Source: Veillonella denticariosi JCM 15641
GTDB lineage: Bacteria; Bacillota; Negativicutes; Veillonellales; Veillonellaceae
Direction of reading: 5' to 3'
Assembly (NCBI RefSeq): GCF_002959855.1
Contig: NZ_PPDB01000007.1
Location: 372,001-436,000 of the forward strand
DNA: 64,000 nucleotides
Shown piece after piece: positions 9,027-18,574 of this stretch. The translations under genes were made by a program, and so were the position numbers. A model generated the notes under the pieces. It saw only the letters and a program-made list of their open reading frames with translations. It was not told the DNA's origin and searched no databases. Position 1 is the stretch's first letter; the number at the start of each line of letters is the position of its first letter.

Positions 9027-9132
9027 GAAATAACTCTCCTCACTATACTTAATTACACATAACGAACACACACACTTTAATGTAAAAAATACTAAAATCT
9101 GATTAAAAAATTTCTATCAAATTCAAATCACT

Positions 9133-9840
9133 TTATTTTATCATAGTATTCAGAAAAATAACGCTGTTCAAGGGTTCACCAATCTCATGAGATGCATAGG
9201 CATATAAGAGTTTTTCCAGTTCGGTCCAAAGAGAACCGGAAAATTCCATCTGCAGCTCATCCCCCCATTGAAAGCTTAAGAGTATAGGTAATGCTTTTTT
9301 TACTGACGGAGATACACCCATCTGTGTTACAGTGTAAAGTTCCCGCCAGAAATTATCGGTATTTTGTCGATTCATAAAATAATGTGCTTTAGGAACAACA
9401 CCGGCCAATGACAACAGTTGCCATCCCAGCATAATCGTTCCCAATCGGACATTACGCTGTCGAATGGACTTTGAATAATTTACCACCACATCGAATACGT
9501 TGCGATCCGCATCATACAACGCAAATAGTTCCTGAATGAGCTCACTGGCCACCGCCGCATAAGCGATATTTTCAAGATTAGTATCTAACGACTCCACCAC
9601 ATAGGATCCGTCAATCTGCGTTACATTCACGTATTCCCCATCGGGAACAACTGTAATGTACATGGCGCTGAAAGGTCGTAAATAAGAACTGTTACGCATG
9701 CTCTGCAGGCGCTTATGCGGTAACGATGCCCGTATGATACCTAAGCTCGGCGTGATGAAAGTAAAAACAGAATAAAGCTTATACTTTTTTCGACTGATAA
9801 CGATAGCCGGTGTATTGAAAGCGCCGTTAAGATTCTTCAT
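9133..9840 (-). CDS. recO: DNA repair protein RecO (divergent)
   Basis: The N-terminal AIVISRKKYKLYSVFTFITPSLGIIRAS fits the RecO OB-fold, followed by a helical domain with ASELIQELFALYDADRNVFDVV, as in RecO (residues roughly 80-235). RecO helps load RecA in the RecFOR pathway. The C-terminal zinc-binding cysteines of some RecO proteins are absent. Its place after era is the usual Firmicute location and supports the call. It overlaps the preceding CNNM gene by 14 bases, so it is coupled to it. Confidence 0.75.
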   Translation of the reverse strand: MKNLNGAFNTPAIVISRKKYKLYSVFTFITPSLGIIRASLPHKRLQSMRNSSYLRPFSAMYITVVPDGEYVNVTQIDGSYVVESLDTNLENIAYAAVASELIQELFALYDADRNVFDVVVNYSKSIRQRNVRLGTIMLGWQLLSLAGVVPKAHYFMNRQNTDNFWRELYTVTQMGVSPSVKKALPILLSFQWGDELQMEFSGSLWTELEKLLYAYASHEIGEPLNSVIFLNTMIK

Positions 9841-11158
9841 GTTCTTCTTCCACAGGTTCCTCTTCAGGGAGCGGCGTCACCTTGAGTCGTGAAATACGAT
9901 ATCCCTGCATCTGTGTTACCTCGAAGGTATATCCGTTAGCATCTACCGTATCCCCTACGATTGGCGTGCGCTCCAGTAAACCGAATACATATCCGCCAAT
10001 AGTGTCTGAATCGGAATCTTCAATCTCAACATTCATTATTTCCTCAACTTCGTCAACGAGAACCTTTCCGTCAAATTCAAATGACCCGTCCGCATACGAC
10101 ATGGTTGCCGGCAAATGAGGTTCATGCTCGTCCTGAATATCTCCAACCAGTTCTTCAATGATATCTTCAAGGCCAACAAGGCCGACCATGCCGCCATATT
10201 CATCGACGACAACCGCTAAATAGATTCGGCGCGTACGCATATATTGCAGCAATGTGGATAACTTCATGACTTCGGGAACCGTTAAAATATCCCGCTTGAT
10301 GTTCCTCAAATCCTTCTTCGCTTGGTTAGGACGCTCCATGAGGTCCTTAATGTGAACGAGGCCGATGATGTGATCCTTATCCTCTACACACAAAGGATAT
10401 CTCGTATGAACGGTCGACCGAATCACCTTCATCGCTTCATCATAGCCGTCCTCGACGAAGACACAGTCCACATCTTGTCGCGGTACCATAACCTCTTTAG
10501 CCATACGGTCCACAAAGTTAAATACATTATCGATGAGCTCCGATTCAACCTGATCTAGTTGTCCCTCTTCATGGCTGCGGGAAATCATCATGCGGATTTC
10601 CTCTTCCGTGTACACCAGATCAAGTTCCGTAAGATATTTTGTTTTATAAAACTTAAGAATAACAGTGGAAATCTTACCGGCAATCCAGATGAAAGGATAT
10701 ACTAGACGACCGGCAGCCACAACGATGCGACTATATGTATTTACGTACTTTGTAGGGAAAGATAAACCTAACGCTTTCGGTACAATTTCACCGAAGATCA
10801 GCACGATAAGACTGATAAACAGCAATAACAAAATATCCAACAAGAAATGCATCCACTCGGTCTGCACATTTAGAAAGGACATCAATCTATCCACTACATT
10901 GTCAAATACGAAAGTCCCCGTTCCTGCCAGAGCAAGAATAAAAAAAAGAATTAAAAACTGGGTCGTATTCAAAAAGTATTCCGGATTTTGATATAACTTT
11001 AACAGAAATTCCCTGTCCCTTTCTGCGAGAATATCCATATCCTCGACATGTTCTTTCCTGAGCCGAGCAAATGAAAACTTGGCAACCACAAAAAAGTTAA
11101 TTAAAAATATACATAATAGACCGAATCCTAACGGTATCAGGCCGTCTACACTATCCAT
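9827..11158 (-). CDS. CNNM/CorC-family membrane protein with DUF21, CBS pair and CorC/HlyC domains
   Basis: The 443-residue protein has three or four membrane helices in an N-terminal DUF21/CNNM domain (residues 1-190), including LIVLIFGEIVPKALGLSFP. Two CBS domains follow (VPRQDVDCVFVEDGYDEA; DILTVPEVMKLSTLLQYM), then a C-terminal CorC_HlyC domain (DGSFEFDGKVLVDEVEEIM). Relatives are linked to magnesium or cobalt export and older annotations call them hemolysins. The ATG at 11158 (MDSVDG) has GGAAAGGA upstream. The gene sits between era and recO, near phoH-ybeY, recalling the phoH-ybeY-corC grouping of Proteobacteria. Confidence 0.9.
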   Translation of the reverse strand: MDSVDGLIPLGFGLLCIFLINFFVVAKFSFARLRKEHVEDMDILAERDREFLLKLYQNPEYFLNTTQFLILFFILALAGTGTFVFDNVVDRLMSFLNVQTEWMHFLLDILLLLFISLIVLIFGEIVPKALGLSFPTKYVNTYSRIVVAAGRLVYPFIWIAGKISTVILKFYKTKYLTELDLVYTEEEIRMMISRSHEEGQLDQVESELIDNVFNFVDRMAKEVMVPRQDVDCVFVEDGYDEAMKVIRSTVHTRYPLCVEDKDHIIGLVHIKDLMERPNQAKKDLRNIKRDILTVPEVMKLSTLLQYMRTRRIYLAVVVDEYGGMVGLVGLEDIIEELVGDIQDEHEPHLPATMSYADGSFEFDGKVLVDEVEEIMNVEIEDSDSDTIGGYVFGLLERTPIVGDTVDANGYTFEVTQMQGYRISRLKVTPLPEEEPVEEEHEES

Positions 11159-11289
11159 GCAATATCCTTTCCATATCATCACATGATGATATCATCGAAC
11201 TTATAAATACGATTTTACTTCGCTATATGATTTCGTATTTTAATTACAGAGCATTATATATAGAGTATATCACAATCGATTATTGTTTA

Positions 11290-12189
11290 TTACTTCTTAT
11301 ACCCTAATTCGGATAACATACCGGATTTATTGCGCCAGTCCTTTTTAACCTTAACCCAGAGGTCGAGATATACCTTTGTAGCCAACAATTTTTCCACATC
11401 AGCCCGTGCCTCTGCACCGAGTTGTTTCAATAGAGCACCGCGTTTTCCGATAATAATCCCCTTTTGTGAGTCCCTTTCACAGTAAATGGTGGCACGTACA
11501 TACGTTGTGCCATCGGAACGTGTTTTCATTTCATCTACGTCTACGGCAATGGCATGAGGAATTTCATCGCGTGTCGCGAGCAGAATTTTTTCACGCACAA
11601 TATCGGAAATGATGAGCCGCTCCGGTTGGTCCGTAATCATATCTTCAGGAAAATATTGAGGGCCTTCCGGCAAGACTTCTTCCAGTACGTGCAAAACCTC
11701 GGATAAATTCTCCTTATCCTTTGCGGAAATAGGAATAACCCCTGCAAATGGATACGCATCCTGATAAGACACGATTACCTCTAACAGTTCTTCTTTTTTT
11801 AAGGTATCGATTTTATTTACCACCAAGAAGACAGGTACTTTTACGCGCTTTAACTGTTCTATAATGAAATTATCTCCGGGACCGCGTTTTTCGTTACCAG
11901 CCACCACGAAGAGGACCGCTTCCGTTTCCTTTAATGATTCGATGGCCGCATCCACCATAAATTCTCCCAGCTTATGCTTAGGCTTATGCACACCCGGGGT
12001 ATCCATGAAGACGATTTGTTTCGCATCATCAGTATATACGCAGATGATACGATTACGCGTCGTTTGCGCCTTATCAGAAACGATGGCAATTTTATCGCCT
12101 ATAAGGGCATTAATAAGGGTAGATTTTCCCACGTTAGGACGGCCTACAACGGCTACGAAGCCCGATTTAAAATGTTCATTCTTATTCAT
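11290..12189 (-). CDS. era: GTPase Era
   Basis: An essential GTPase that binds 16S rRNA and helps 30S maturation. The motifs are G1 GRPNVGKST, the switch region KAQTTRNRI, G3 DTPG, G4 NKID, and a C-terminal KH domain with IIIGKRGALLKQLG. The length is 299 residues. The ATG at 12189 (MNKNEHFK) is preferred; GGGAGG lies about 12 bases before it, and an in-frame ATG four codons earlier abuts the ribosome site. It overlaps ybeY by 8 bases. Confidence 0.97.
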   Translation of the reverse strand: MNKNEHFKSGFVAVVGRPNVGKSTLINALIGDKIAIVSDKAQTTRNRIICVYTDDAKQIVFMDTPGVHKPKHKLGEFMVDAAIESLKETEAVLFVVAGNEKRGPGDNFIIEQLKRVKVPVFLVVNKIDTLKKEELLEVIVSYQDAYPFAGVIPISAKDKENLSEVLHVLEEVLPEGPQYFPEDMITDQPERLIISDIVREKILLATRDEIPHAIAVDVDEMKTRSDGTTYVRATIYCERDSQKGIIIGKRGALLKQLGAEARADVEKLLATKVYLDLWVKVKKDWRNKSGMLSELGYKK

Positions 12190-12658
12190 TGTATGGTGCA
12201 TCCTCCCGCACATAACCGAGATTACCGAGAACGAATTCCTCCTCCGTTCTCATTTCCTTCTTATCCTCATCATTCATATGATCGTAACCTAAAATATGCA
12301 GACAACTATGAGTCGTTAAGTACGCCAGTTCCCTCTCAAAGCTGTGACCGTATTCGATAGCCTGTTCACGGGCACGCTCCAGACAGATAATCATATCCCC
12401 CAACAAATGATGCTCCTCTTCACTGCCTTCATAGTCATCCCCTTCATTAAGGGCGAAAGAGAGTACATCCGTCGGCCGGTCGATACCGCGGTACTGCTTA
12501 TTAAGTTCGTGAATCTTCGCATTATTACAGAAGAGAATACTCATCTCATCCTCTTCAAGACCATAAACGCGACTCACTTCATCACATACCTTACGGATAA
12601 TCGCCTCAATTCGTGAGTCTTGTTTTATATCTTCGTCATAGCTGATATGTATATACAT
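12182..12658 (-). CDS. ybeY: Endoribonuclease YbeY
   Basis: A zinc-dependent RNase for 16S rRNA 3'-end maturation and ribosome quality control. The metal-binding motif is HSCLHILGYDH, with His residues spaced as in the family H-x3-H-x5-H; the RPTDVLSF segment is also conserved. The length of 158 residues is normal. It starts 2 bases after phoH and overlaps era by 8 bases, in the conserved phoH-ybeY-era order. Confidence 0.95.
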   Translation of the reverse strand: MYIHISYDEDIKQDSRIEAIIRKVCDEVSRVYGLEEDEMSILFCNNAKIHELNKQYRGIDRPTDVLSFALNEGDDYEGSEEEHHLLGDMIICLERAREQAIEYGHSFERELAYLTTHSCLHILGYDHMNDEDKKEMRTEEEFVLGNLGYVREDAPYNE

Positions 12659-12660
12659 AC

Positions 12661-13680
12661 TTATTCTTTCACCATACCCTTATTAGCATCTTGAACCGGA
12701 ATTACTTTAATTGCATCCCGAGTCGACTTCTGTTCATGATAGGCGTCGTATGCTTTCACAATACATCCCACCAAATCATGGCGCACCACATCCTGATCAC
12801 TAAAATAAACCATATTTATCCCCGGCACATGGCGCAATACCTTTTCCGCCTCACCGAGGCCCGACACAACCCGTGGCGGTAAATCGATTTGTGTTTTATC
12901 ACCGTTGACCACCATTTTAGAATTGTTCCCTAAACGGGTCAGAAACATTTTCATCTGTTCCGCCGTCGTATTCTGAGCCTCATCTAAAATGACGAAAGCA
13001 TTTTCAAGCGTGCGTCCGCGCATATAAGCAAGAGGTGCCACTTCGATGGTGCCGCGCTCCATAAACCGTTGTACCTGTTCGATACCGAACATTTCATGCA
13101 ATGCATCATATAAAGGTCGTAAGTACGGATCCACCTTATCTTGCAATTCACCGGGCAGAAAGCCGAGCCGTTCACCGGCTTCGACGGCAGGACGAGTCAA
13201 TATGATTTTATCCACATTGCGGTTCTTTAAATAAAAGGCCGCCAACGCCACCGCCAGGAACGTCTTACCTGTACCTGCCGGACCGATGCCAAATGTAATG
13301 GTATTCTTACGGATACTGTCCACATAATATTTCTGACCTTCCGTCTTAGGCGTAATATTTTTACCGCGCATATTTACGGATAATGTATCCTCAAACATGG
13401 TATGTACCGCATCCGCTTTGTCATTAGCTACAAGCTTCGCCGCAATACGCACTTGAGATTCCGTAATCGTACTGCCCTCTCGATAGAGAAACACGAGTTC
13501 CTCCAAGGTGCGATACAAAGCGGCCACTTGATCTTCGTCGCCCTTGATGACCACCGTATCGCCGCGAGCCACCACATCCGCCGTAATGACATCTAGCATC
13601 ATATGCAAATAACGATTATGTTGACCTAAAATCGACTGAGCTAGGTCATATGTAGGAAATGTAAAGATTTGTTCGCTCAT
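12661..13680 (-). CDS. PhoH-like ATPase (PhoL/YbeZ)
   Basis: The 339-residue protein has an N-terminal RNA-binding-like segment and a P-loop ATPase domain with Walker A GPAGTGKTFLA and Walker B FVILDEAQNTT. Members are predicted RNA helicases that act with YbeY in ribosome-associated RNA processing. The adjacency to ybeY (2-base gap) fits this. The start codon lies 8 bases after the stop of the upstream radical-SAM gene, and AGGAGG overlaps that stop, so the genes form one operon. Confidence 0.93.
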   Translation of the reverse strand: MSEQIFTFPTYDLAQSILGQHNRYLHMMLDVITADVVARGDTVVIKGDEDQVAALYRTLEELVFLYREGSTITESQVRIAAKLVANDKADAVHTMFEDTLSVNMRGKNITPKTEGQKYYVDSIRKNTITFGIGPAGTGKTFLAVALAAFYLKNRNVDKIILTRPAVEAGERLGFLPGELQDKVDPYLRPLYDALHEMFGIEQVQRFMERGTIEVAPLAYMRGRTLENAFVILDEAQNTTAEQMKMFLTRLGNNSKMVVNGDKTQIDLPPRVVSGLGEAEKVLRHVPGINMVYFSDQDVVRHDLVGCIVKAYDAYHEQKSTRDAIKVIPVQDANKGMVKE

Positions 13681-13688
13681 ACAACCTC

Positions 13689-14654
13689 CTAATCTATAAA
13701 CTGGCGGACCGCCTTACCGTTCAGATAATCACATAGATCACCTTGACGGGCATCCAGTTCATCTATCTTATCATCTATTAAATCCTGTACACGCCACCAT
13801 CCCATGGACCAATTGGTAAACAGGGTATTATCCTCCGGTGCACGTCCCACTAAACGCTGCAACACAATATCTGGATGCAGATGACGCACGAAATTAACCA
13901 CGCGGTCAGCATATTCTTCGGCGCTGATCAATGTAAACCGCCCGTCCTGATACCATTTCGCCATCAGCGTATTCTTAACGATATACAAGGCATGTAATTT
14001 AACTTGATCGACTCCGAGGGCTGACAATATGCGAGCCCCTTCCACCGTATCCTGCATCGTATCCCACGGCAGATTAACAATCATATGAGCGGTCACATTA
14101 AATCCATACCGCTTAATCCGTAATACAGCATCGATAAATTGAGCTAGATCATGACCGCGGTTAATCTTTTCCAATGTATCATAATTAACGGTTTGCAACC
14201 CCAGCTCAATATAAATATCCTTGTGAAAGCGGTCTCTAATATCGGCGAGAATATCCAGATATTCATCAGCAATACAATCAGGTCTCGTGGCAATGGCAAT
14301 GCCTACAGCCGCATCGATGCAGCCCTGCTCCATATAACTTTTGAAAGCGGCCAATCCCAAATAGGTATTACTGAAATTCTGGTAATAGGGAATAAATTTT
14401 TTCGCCTTGTACTTGGGACCGATATGCGCGATATTCTCCTCTAACTGCATCGCAACCGTCATAGTTGCGGGCAGATTTTCATACCCTGCACCGATTTCTC
14501 CGCAAAACGTGCATCCGCCTACACCGGCAGAACCGTCCCTGTTAGGACATGTGAGCGGTAAGGCAACAGGCAATTTATACACCTTTTCACCATATCGTTC
14601 CTTATAAAATTTTGATACCATACGGTATCGCTTCGGTCTTGTCGTATCGGTCAT
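13689..14654 (-). CDS. TIGR01212-type radical SAM protein (YtqA/YhcC-like)
   Basis: The 321-residue protein has the cluster motif CPNRDGSAGVGGCTFC, a CX14-15CxxC spacing that is unusual for radical-SAM enzymes but typical of the YtqA/YhcC (TIGR01212) family. Other conserved parts are FIPYYQNFSNTY and GLQTVNYDTLEKINRGH. The substrate is not established from sequence. The ATG at 14654 (MTDTTRPKR) is preceded by AGGAG at 4 bases. It sits between another radical-SAM gene and phoH. Confidence 0.88.
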   Translation of the reverse strand: MTDTTRPKRYRMVSKFYKERYGEKVYKLPVALPLTCPNRDGSAGVGGCTFCGEIGAGYENLPATMTVAMQLEENIAHIGPKYKAKKFIPYYQNFSNTYLGLAAFKSYMEQGCIDAAVGIAIATRPDCIADEYLDILADIRDRFHKDIYIELGLQTVNYDTLEKINRGHDLAQFIDAVLRIKRYGFNVTAHMIVNLPWDTMQDTVEGARILSALGVDQVKLHALYIVKNTLMAKWYQDGRFTLISAEEYADRVVNFVRHLHPDIVLQRLVGRAPEDNTLFTNWSMGWWRVQDLIDDKIDELDARQGDLCDYLNGKAVRQFID

Positions 14655-14735
14655 GACACTCCTGTTTATATACACTATTCATATATTTTACAATATACAA
14701 TCGGATCACGATTTGAAATTATCGATATCGTTTTA

Positions 14736-16484
14736 TTAAGACTCAACGTACGGTCGTATAAACGGCGGCACCTCTTTGTTAACATCGATGACAACCGTAA
14801 ACGGTTTATCCTGTATATTCTTGATGCCCAGTACGTTTGCCGTCTCTTCAGACATAGGCATTTCCACGTATTGCTGACGGATCTTGCGCCACTCCTTAAA
14901 CGTGTAATTTGGAATATATCGAGATGCCAGCTCTTCATTACGCCAGAATGCTTCCCCTTCTTGTAAAAGCTCCTTCGTCTGCTTAGGCAGCCCTACGGCC
15001 TCACTGCGAATCTTTCCGCGATAGCTCACCAATGTATCATATTGCAATAGTTCTGCAGCAATCATATCATTTCGGTCCAGGAAAAATCTATAAAGAAACT
15101 CTATCTGATCTATATCCTTCAGATTTACCTTATGGTGTCCGGCCGCAAGCCAGGCTTCAGTCATTTCCACAAAATATGTAAATGCATCAACAGGACCATT
15201 GATCAATTTAGCCCCAATATACGAGAACACAGTTCTAAAGCGTTCGCTATTATAGAATCGTTCAAATACGTCTTCAAAGTGCTTTAAAAAACGTACATCT
15301 TCATAGGACAATACATGCGTGCTCAACACCTCATAGGGTGCCAACGGATCACTCACATATTGATATTCATCCATGCGACGTACACCGGAACCTTTCAGTA
15401 ATTTCAAAAAGCCGATTTGCAACGCATGAGGCTGCAAGCTGAACAGATCATTAAATGATTGTCCAAAGCGAGCTTTATCCTCATGCGGCAATCCTACGAT
15501 AAGATCCATGTGCACATGTGTACGGCCCGCCTCGATAATCGGCCGAATAGCGGCCTGAATGTATGGCCAATCATTGTAACGGTTGATAGCATCCAAGGTT
15601 TTCTTATGCGTACTCTGCACGCCCACTTCAATTTGAATTCGTCCCGGCGGTGTTTCACACAGAATATTTGTCTCCCATTCCGTCATGAGCTCCGGTTCCA
15701 TTTCCAGATGAAAGTTTGTATCCGTATCAGCATTTTTTATGAATTCCATCAGCGGCCTATGATGAGCCGGTGCGCAATTAAAGGTGCGGTCCACAAATTT
15801 CACCTGCTTGACATTATGATCGATGAACCATTGCAATTCTTTAAACGTTCTTTCCTGCGGAAAAAAACGCACCGTATTTTTATTGCCTGATAAACAGTAT
15901 TGGCAGGAAAACGGACATCCGCGAGACGATTCATAATAAATTATCTTATGTTCCAGATCGACCATATCTTCCTCTACATAAGGAAACGGAATGGTGCTGA
16001 GATCTTTAACCTCCACAGTTGTCGTAGATCCCATAAGAGCACCGGATACATGACGACCGCGTACGCCGGCAATAGGTTCCTCTAGCCCATCACGATTATC
16101 GGATAGCGCCGTAATCAGATGATAAAATGCTTCCTCACCCTCCCCCTGCACAACATAATCTACAGCAGAACATCGCTCCAGAATTTCATCAGCCGTGAAC
16201 GATACTTCGGGACCGCCGAGGATTATTTTAATATCCGGACGGACGGCTTTCACCATGTCCACCACATGTAATGTCATCTCGATATTCCAGATATAGCACG
16301 CAAAGCCGAGCACATTGATATTGCGTTCCGTTATATCGCTGAGAATATGTAAAACAAGCATATTAATAGTGTATTCCACTATATCGTATGCCTGTCCATG
16401 AGCCTTGCCATAGGCCTTAAGATAGCGTAAGGCCAAAGAAGAATGTATAAATTTTGAATTCAATGTCGATAAAACTACGTTCAT
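14736..16484 (-). CDS. B12-binding-domain radical SAM protein (DUF4080 type)
   Basis: The 582-residue protein has an N-terminal cobalamin-binding-like Rossmann domain (residues 1-140, with IKIILGGPEVSF and DYVVQGEGEEAF). A radical-SAM core follows, with the cluster motif CPFSCQYCLSG near residue 195, and then a C-terminal DUF4080 region of about 200 residues. The usual DxHxxG corrin-ligand motif is not evident, as in many DUF4080 proteins. The reaction is unknown; ring methylation or methylthiolation-type chemistry is possible. It lies upstream of the second radical-SAM gene, with an 81-base gap. Confidence 0.85.
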   Translation of the reverse strand: MNVVLSTLNSKFIHSSLALRYLKAYGKAHGQAYDIVEYTINMLVLHILSDITERNINVLGFACYIWNIEMTLHVVDMVKAVRPDIKIILGGPEVSFTADEILERCSAVDYVVQGEGEEAFYHLITALSDNRDGLEEPIAGVRGRHVSGALMGSTTTVEVKDLSTIPFPYVEEDMVDLEHKIIYYESSRGCPFSCQYCLSGNKNTVRFFPQERTFKELQWFIDHNVKQVKFVDRTFNCAPAHHRPLMEFIKNADTDTNFHLEMEPELMTEWETNILCETPPGRIQIEVGVQSTHKKTLDAINRYNDWPYIQAAIRPIIEAGRTHVHMDLIVGLPHEDKARFGQSFNDLFSLQPHALQIGFLKLLKGSGVRRMDEYQYVSDPLAPYEVLSTHVLSYEDVRFLKHFEDVFERFYNSERFRTVFSYIGAKLINGPVDAFTYFVEMTEAWLAAGHHKVNLKDIDQIEFLYRFFLDRNDMIAAELLQYDTLVSYRGKIRSEAVGLPKQTKELLQEGEAFWRNEELASRYIPNYTFKEWRKIRQQYVEMPMSEETANVLGIKNIQDKPFTVVIDVNKEVPPFIRPYVES

Positions 16485-16542
16485 ATTTCCTCATCATCGA
16501 ATGGCCTCGCCACCGTCTAGTCATAATATAAATATTATATCA

Positions 16543-16953
16543 TTAAAAGAGACCAAAGATAAAGGAAATGATGGCACCTATCAGGATGATAGCACCTACG
16601 ACGGTAAAAATAAGACTACCGAAAATCACGATGGCCGCCAAGCCCGCCGCAAGAATTATCAACATGATGATGCAGCTGAGCCAGTTTGAACCACCAAAGT
16701 GATATACTTTAACACGCGGACCGTATTGCTCATATCCTTCATAGTACGCTCGCTCCTGATCCGTAGCGGTCGGTGTAGATTCGACATGAACAGAATCCCC
16801 CGCTTCATCGATGGTAACACCATCAAAATCACGACGTTCATCATCCGACAAAACCCGTGTATTCGGTTCACTTTGCGTATATCCTGTAGAATCCGTATAT
16901 TGCTCATCATCTCGATGTATATTTTTCTCTCGTTTATCTGTTCTATCAGTCAT
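16543..16953 (-). CDS. Hypothetical small membrane protein with acidic N-terminal region
   Basis: I do not recognise this 136-residue protein. Residues 1-85 are hydrophilic and charged, rich in D, E, T and R, and probably disordered. About 50 hydrophobic residues follow and form two membrane segments (CIIMLIILAAGLAAIVIFG and FTVVGAIILIGAIISFIFG) at the extreme C terminus. This suggests a tail-anchored hairpin with the soluble part in the cytoplasm. AAAAGGA lies upstream of the ATG at 16953. Neighbours are a radical-SAM gene downstream and the gatB terminator upstream, which give no functional hint. Confidence 0.65.
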   Translation of the reverse strand: MTDRTDKREKNIHRDDEQYTDSTGYTQSEPNTRVLSDDERRDFDGVTIDEAGDSVHVESTPTATDQERAYYEGYEQYGPRVKVYHFGGSNWLSCIIMLIILAAGLAAIVIFGSLIFTVVGAIILIGAIISFIFGLF

Positions 16954-17032
16954 GATTATATCCTTTTTAGGTTACAAACATCAATAAATTTTATACAATG
17001 TATTATATCATAAAATACTGTTATACATATAA

Positions 17033-17088
17033 AAACATCCTCTACTACACAGTCTATTAATACATAACATGTGTATGTAGAGGATGTT
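17033..17088 (-). terminator. Rho-independent terminator after gatB
   Basis: ACATCCTCTAC and GTAGAGGATGT arms with additional TACAC/GTGTA pairing form a long hairpin, followed by TTTTTATATG on the minus strand. It ends the pcrA-ligA-gatCAB unit. Confidence 0.88.
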
Positions 17089-17125
17089 ATAACTGTTAAG
17101 CTATATGTCAAAAGCCTAGTTCAGA

Positions 17126-18574
17126 TTAGTCCTTTAAGAATTTCTGAAGTAATTCATTAACCATACCAGGGTTGGCGCGACCTTTGGATTCCTTCATAAC
17201 TTGACCTACCAGGAAGCCGATAGCTTTACCGTTACCGCCTTTAAAATCGGCAACGGGTTGCGGATTATTGGCAATAACTTGCTTAACGATCTCTTCAATC
17301 GCGCCGGTATCGGTAATTTGTACGAGACCTTCTTCTTTAACGATAGTGTCCGCATCCTTACCGGATTCCCACATGGATACGATAACCTTTTTCGCAATTT
17401 TACCGGAAATCGTGCCCTTCTCAATAAGAGCAATCATACCGGCAAGGTTTTCTGGACTTACCTTCGATTCAGCAAAGGTTAAACTGTTTTCATTAATCAT
17501 CTTGGACAAATCGCCGAGCATCCAGTTGGATACCGTTTTAGGATCCGCACCGGCCTGCACAGTCGCATCAAGATAATCTGCCGTCTTACGGGATACCGTG
17601 AGGATAGTCGCATCTTCACGAGATAATCCGTATTCAGATATGAAGCGGTTAATCTTGGCAGCCTGCAACTCAGGTAGTGCCTTACGAGCCGCTTCAATCT
17701 CTTCATCAGTAATAACAATCGGTACCAAATCAGGTTCCGGAAAATAGCGGTAATCATTTTCCGCATCCTTCTTGCGCATTCCCAATGTAATGCCCTGAGC
17801 ATCATCCCATGTACGCGTTTCCTGATCCACAGTACCGCCATCTTCAATCAGCTGAGCCTGACGTAACGCTTCATACTCGATAGCTTTTTGAATACCCGTT
17901 AAAGAGTTGACGTTCTTTGTTTCTGTGCGTGTGCCGAATTCAGTAGCACCGCGAAGTCGTACGGATACGTTACAGTCACAACGAAGAGAACCTTCCTCCA
18001 TACGTCCGTCGGATACTTCCAGATATTGTAAAATGGAGCGCAGTTTTTCAACGTACGCCTTTGCCTCCGCACCGGAACGAATATCAGGTTCCGATACGAT
18101 TTCCAACAACGGTACACCTGTACGGTTGTAGTCAACATTAGAGAAATTGGAATCGGAAATAGTATTGCCGCTATGAACGAGCTTGCCCGCATCTTCTTCC
18201 ATATGGATACGCGTGATACCGATACGCTTTGTTTCACCGTCTACCTCGATATCCAAGTGACCATTTAGACAGATCGGCAAGTCATATTGAGATGTCTGGT
18301 AATTTTTAGGCAAATCAGGATAATAATAATTCTTGCGGTCAAATTTATTAAAGTGAAGGATATCGCAATTTAATGCCAAACCTACCTTAATAGCATATTC
18401 CACGACCTTTTTATTCAACACCGGCATGGCCCCAGGTAAGCCTAGACACACCGGACATATATGTGTATTTTGGTCACCGCCGAATTCAGTAGTGCAACCA
18501 CAGAAGATTTTAGACTTAGTCTTAAGCTCCGTATGAACCTCCAAACCGATGACCGTTTCATATTTACTGCTCAT
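17126..18574 (-). CDS. gatB: Asp/Glu-tRNA amidotransferase subunit B
   Basis: GatB binds misacylated Glu-tRNA-Gln or Asp-tRNA-Asn and phosphorylates the side chain. The 482-residue protein begins [13 protein letters not shown], has [15 protein letters not shown] and the zinc-type cysteines near the N terminus, and ends in the Yqey-like tail (residues about 330-482). The ATG at 18574 forms an ATGA overlap with the gatA stop, with GGGGAGG 8 bases upstream. Together with gltX in this window, it fits an organism making Gln-tRNA by transamidation; the presence of GlnRS elsewhere cannot be judged. Confidence 0.98.
   Translation of the reverse strand: MSSKYETVIGLEVHTELKTKSKIFCGCTTEFGGDQNTHICPVCLGLPGAMPVLNKKVVEYAIKVGLALNCDILHFNKFDRKNYYYPDLPKNYQTSQYDLPICLNGHLDIEVDGETKRIGITRIHMEEDAGKLVHSGNTISDSNFSNVDYNRTGVPLLEIVSEPDIRSGAEAKAYVEKLRSILQYLEVSDGRMEEGSLRCDCNVSVRLRGATEFGTRTETKNVNSLTGIQKAIEYEALRQAQLIEDGGTVDQETRTWDDAQGITLGMRKKDAENDYRYFPEPDLVPIVITDEEIEAARKALPELQAAKINRFISEYGLSREDATILTVSRKTADYLDATVQAGADPKTVSNWMLGDLSKMINENSLTFAESKVSPENLAGMIALIEKGTISGKIAKKVIVSMWESGKDADTIVKEEGLVQITDTGAIEEIVKQVIANNPQPVADFKGGNGKAIGFLVGQVMKESKGRANPGMVNELLQKFLKD

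Noticed and set aside
9027-9071. Longer N terminus for the Wzi-like protein
   Set aside because: It would place charged residues before the signal peptide and overlap the GAGGAG ribosome site; the GTG at 9026 gives a normal signal sequence.
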